DNA of 9,704 bases. Source: Thermoplasmata archaeon (GTDB lineage: Archaea; Thermoplasmatota; E2; UBA202; JdFR-43). The stretch's first letter is position 1, and each line of letters starts with the position of its first letter. The DNA lies in NCBI GenBank assembly GCA_021157745.1, contig JAGGWA010000144.1, forward strand, positions 1 to 9,704. The letters run 5' to 3'. Both the position numbers and the translations under genes were made by a program. Shown here piece after piece: positions 9,203 to 9,704 of this stretch. A model generated the notes under the pieces. It worked only from the letters and a program-made list of their open reading frames with translations. It did no database searches and was not told where the DNA came from.

Positions 9203-9211
9203 TTTTATAAA
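9203..9211 (-). promoter_or_regulatory. TATA box of the surface-protein gene
   Basis: TTTATAAAA on the minus strand is centred 24 bases upstream of the ATG at 9183. It lies in the 41-base gap after deoxyhypusine synthase and matches the archaeal TATA consensus well. A leaderless transcript is implied. Confidence 0.65.
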
Positions 9212-9224
9212 TGGTCTCGAACAA

Positions 9225-9704
9225 TCATCGAATAGAGAGCCTTTGAATTATTGATGCTGCCATTATAGGAAGCAATACGGTTGCATCTCCCTCCACTGTA
9301 ACATGCTTTGCTCCCGTCTTAACCTTGCCCCATGAGATTGCTTCCCTCAAACGAGCTCCTGATAGTGAGCCGTCATATTCAGGGGCTGTTGTTATATAAA
9401 CTGCCTTATCCAGTCCACCATGAAACTGAGCCCACCATATGAGGTGATGCTTTGAAACGCCGCCGCCTATGATCAAGCCTCCTATTTTATCCTCATTGAA
9501 AAAAATATCTGCCAGCTCCTTCTCATCTTTTAAAATATTGATGCCAATCTTTTTCTCCTGAGAATGCATCCATATCTGCCAGCCGACGGCGCCATCCGTT
9601 ATGGCTGGAATGTAGACTGGCAGCCTGTTCCGCCATGCCCAGTAAAGTATTGAATCCTCGCTGAGTCTTTTTCCAATTTCCCATGCTATTTCTCTTGTTC
9701 CAGC
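9225..9704 (-). CDS. Deoxyhypusine synthase, C-terminal 159 residues (5' end outside window)
   Basis: The frame is open to the right edge and adds 45 codons (beginning AGTREIAWEIGKRL) upstream of the first internal ATG at 9569, so that ATG is not the true start. The enzyme uses NAD and spermidine to transfer an aminobutyl group to one lysine of aIF5A, the first step of hypusine formation, essential in archaea and eukaryotes. Visible signatures are YIPAITDGAVGWQIW (31-45 of the visible part) and GGGVSKHH (80-87) with the presumed catalytic Lys85. TTAPEYDGSLSGARLREAIS and a nucleotide-site segment, VEGDATVLLPIM, follow. The C-terminus is complete, ending IIQRLSIR. About half of the usual length of 310-370 is outside the window, and its promoter cannot be seen. 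Confidence 0.95.
   Translation of the reverse strand, partial: AGTREIAWEIGKRLSEDSILYWAWRNRLPVYIPAITDGAVGWQIWMHSQEKKIGINILKDEKELADIFFNEDKIGGLIIGGGVSKHHLIWWAQFHGGLDKAVYITTAPEYDGSLSGARLREAISWGKVKTGAKHVTVEGDATVLLPIMAASIIQRLSIR

Noticed and set aside
9225..9569. Treating the last minus-strand frame as a complete 114-residue protein
   Set aside because: The same frame continues without a stop to the window edge and encodes conserved deoxyhypusine synthase sequence (YIPAITDGAVG), so the gene is cut by the window, not short.

Overview
The window is archaeal chromosome, moderately AT-rich, with heavy use of ATA (Ile) and AGA/AGG (Arg) codons. Archaeal markers are an aTrm56-type tRNA methyltransferase, a deoxyhypusine synthase, a COG1340-like archaeal coiled-coil protein, and TATA boxes centred about 22-24 bases upstream of start codons with no room for a leader (leaderless transcription). 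The fusion of aTrm56 to an HD domain and the overall gene style suggest a Thermoplasmata-like, probably thermophilic lineage; this is inference, because no rRNA or other decisive marker is present.

Layout. (i) 1-1597, minus strand: rpiA (ribose-5-phosphate isomerase A), whose stop overlaps the start of a secreted clan GH-A glycoside hydrolase that runs off the left edge. (ii) 1598-1735: a divergent intergenic region with a perfect 7-bp-arm dyad lying between two opposed TATA boxes. (iii) 1736-3355, plus strand: a 52-residue four-cysteine miniprotein, a small four-helix membrane protein, and, overlapping it by 13 bases, the aTrm56-HD fusion. (iv) 3414-5357, plus strand: a large secreted protein with two PKD-like domains, a beta-sandwich module and a caspase/legumain-like (clan CD) cysteine peptidase domain. 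(v) 5381-5920, plus strand: a small stand-alone HD protein overlapping purA tail-to-tail by 20 bases. (vi) 8047-5901, minus strand: a two-gene operon of a COG1340-like coiled-coil protein and purA (adenylosuccinate synthetase), joined by a TAATG stop/start overlap. (vii) 9183-8107, minus strand: a signal-peptide surface protein with a C-terminal membrane anchor. (viii) 9704-9225, minus strand: the C-terminal part of deoxyhypusine synthase.

Together this is mostly housekeeping (pentose phosphate, purine synthesis, tRNA modification, hypusination of aIF5A) interleaved with exported proteins (glycosidase, PKD-peptidase, anchored surface protein). I see no mobile element, CRISPR array, tRNA or rRNA. 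The less ordinary items are the RNA-methyltransferase/HD fusion, the secreted caspase-like peptidase, the unlisted cysteine miniprotein sharing a dyad-bearing promoter region with rpiA, and the tightly overlapping gene pairs.
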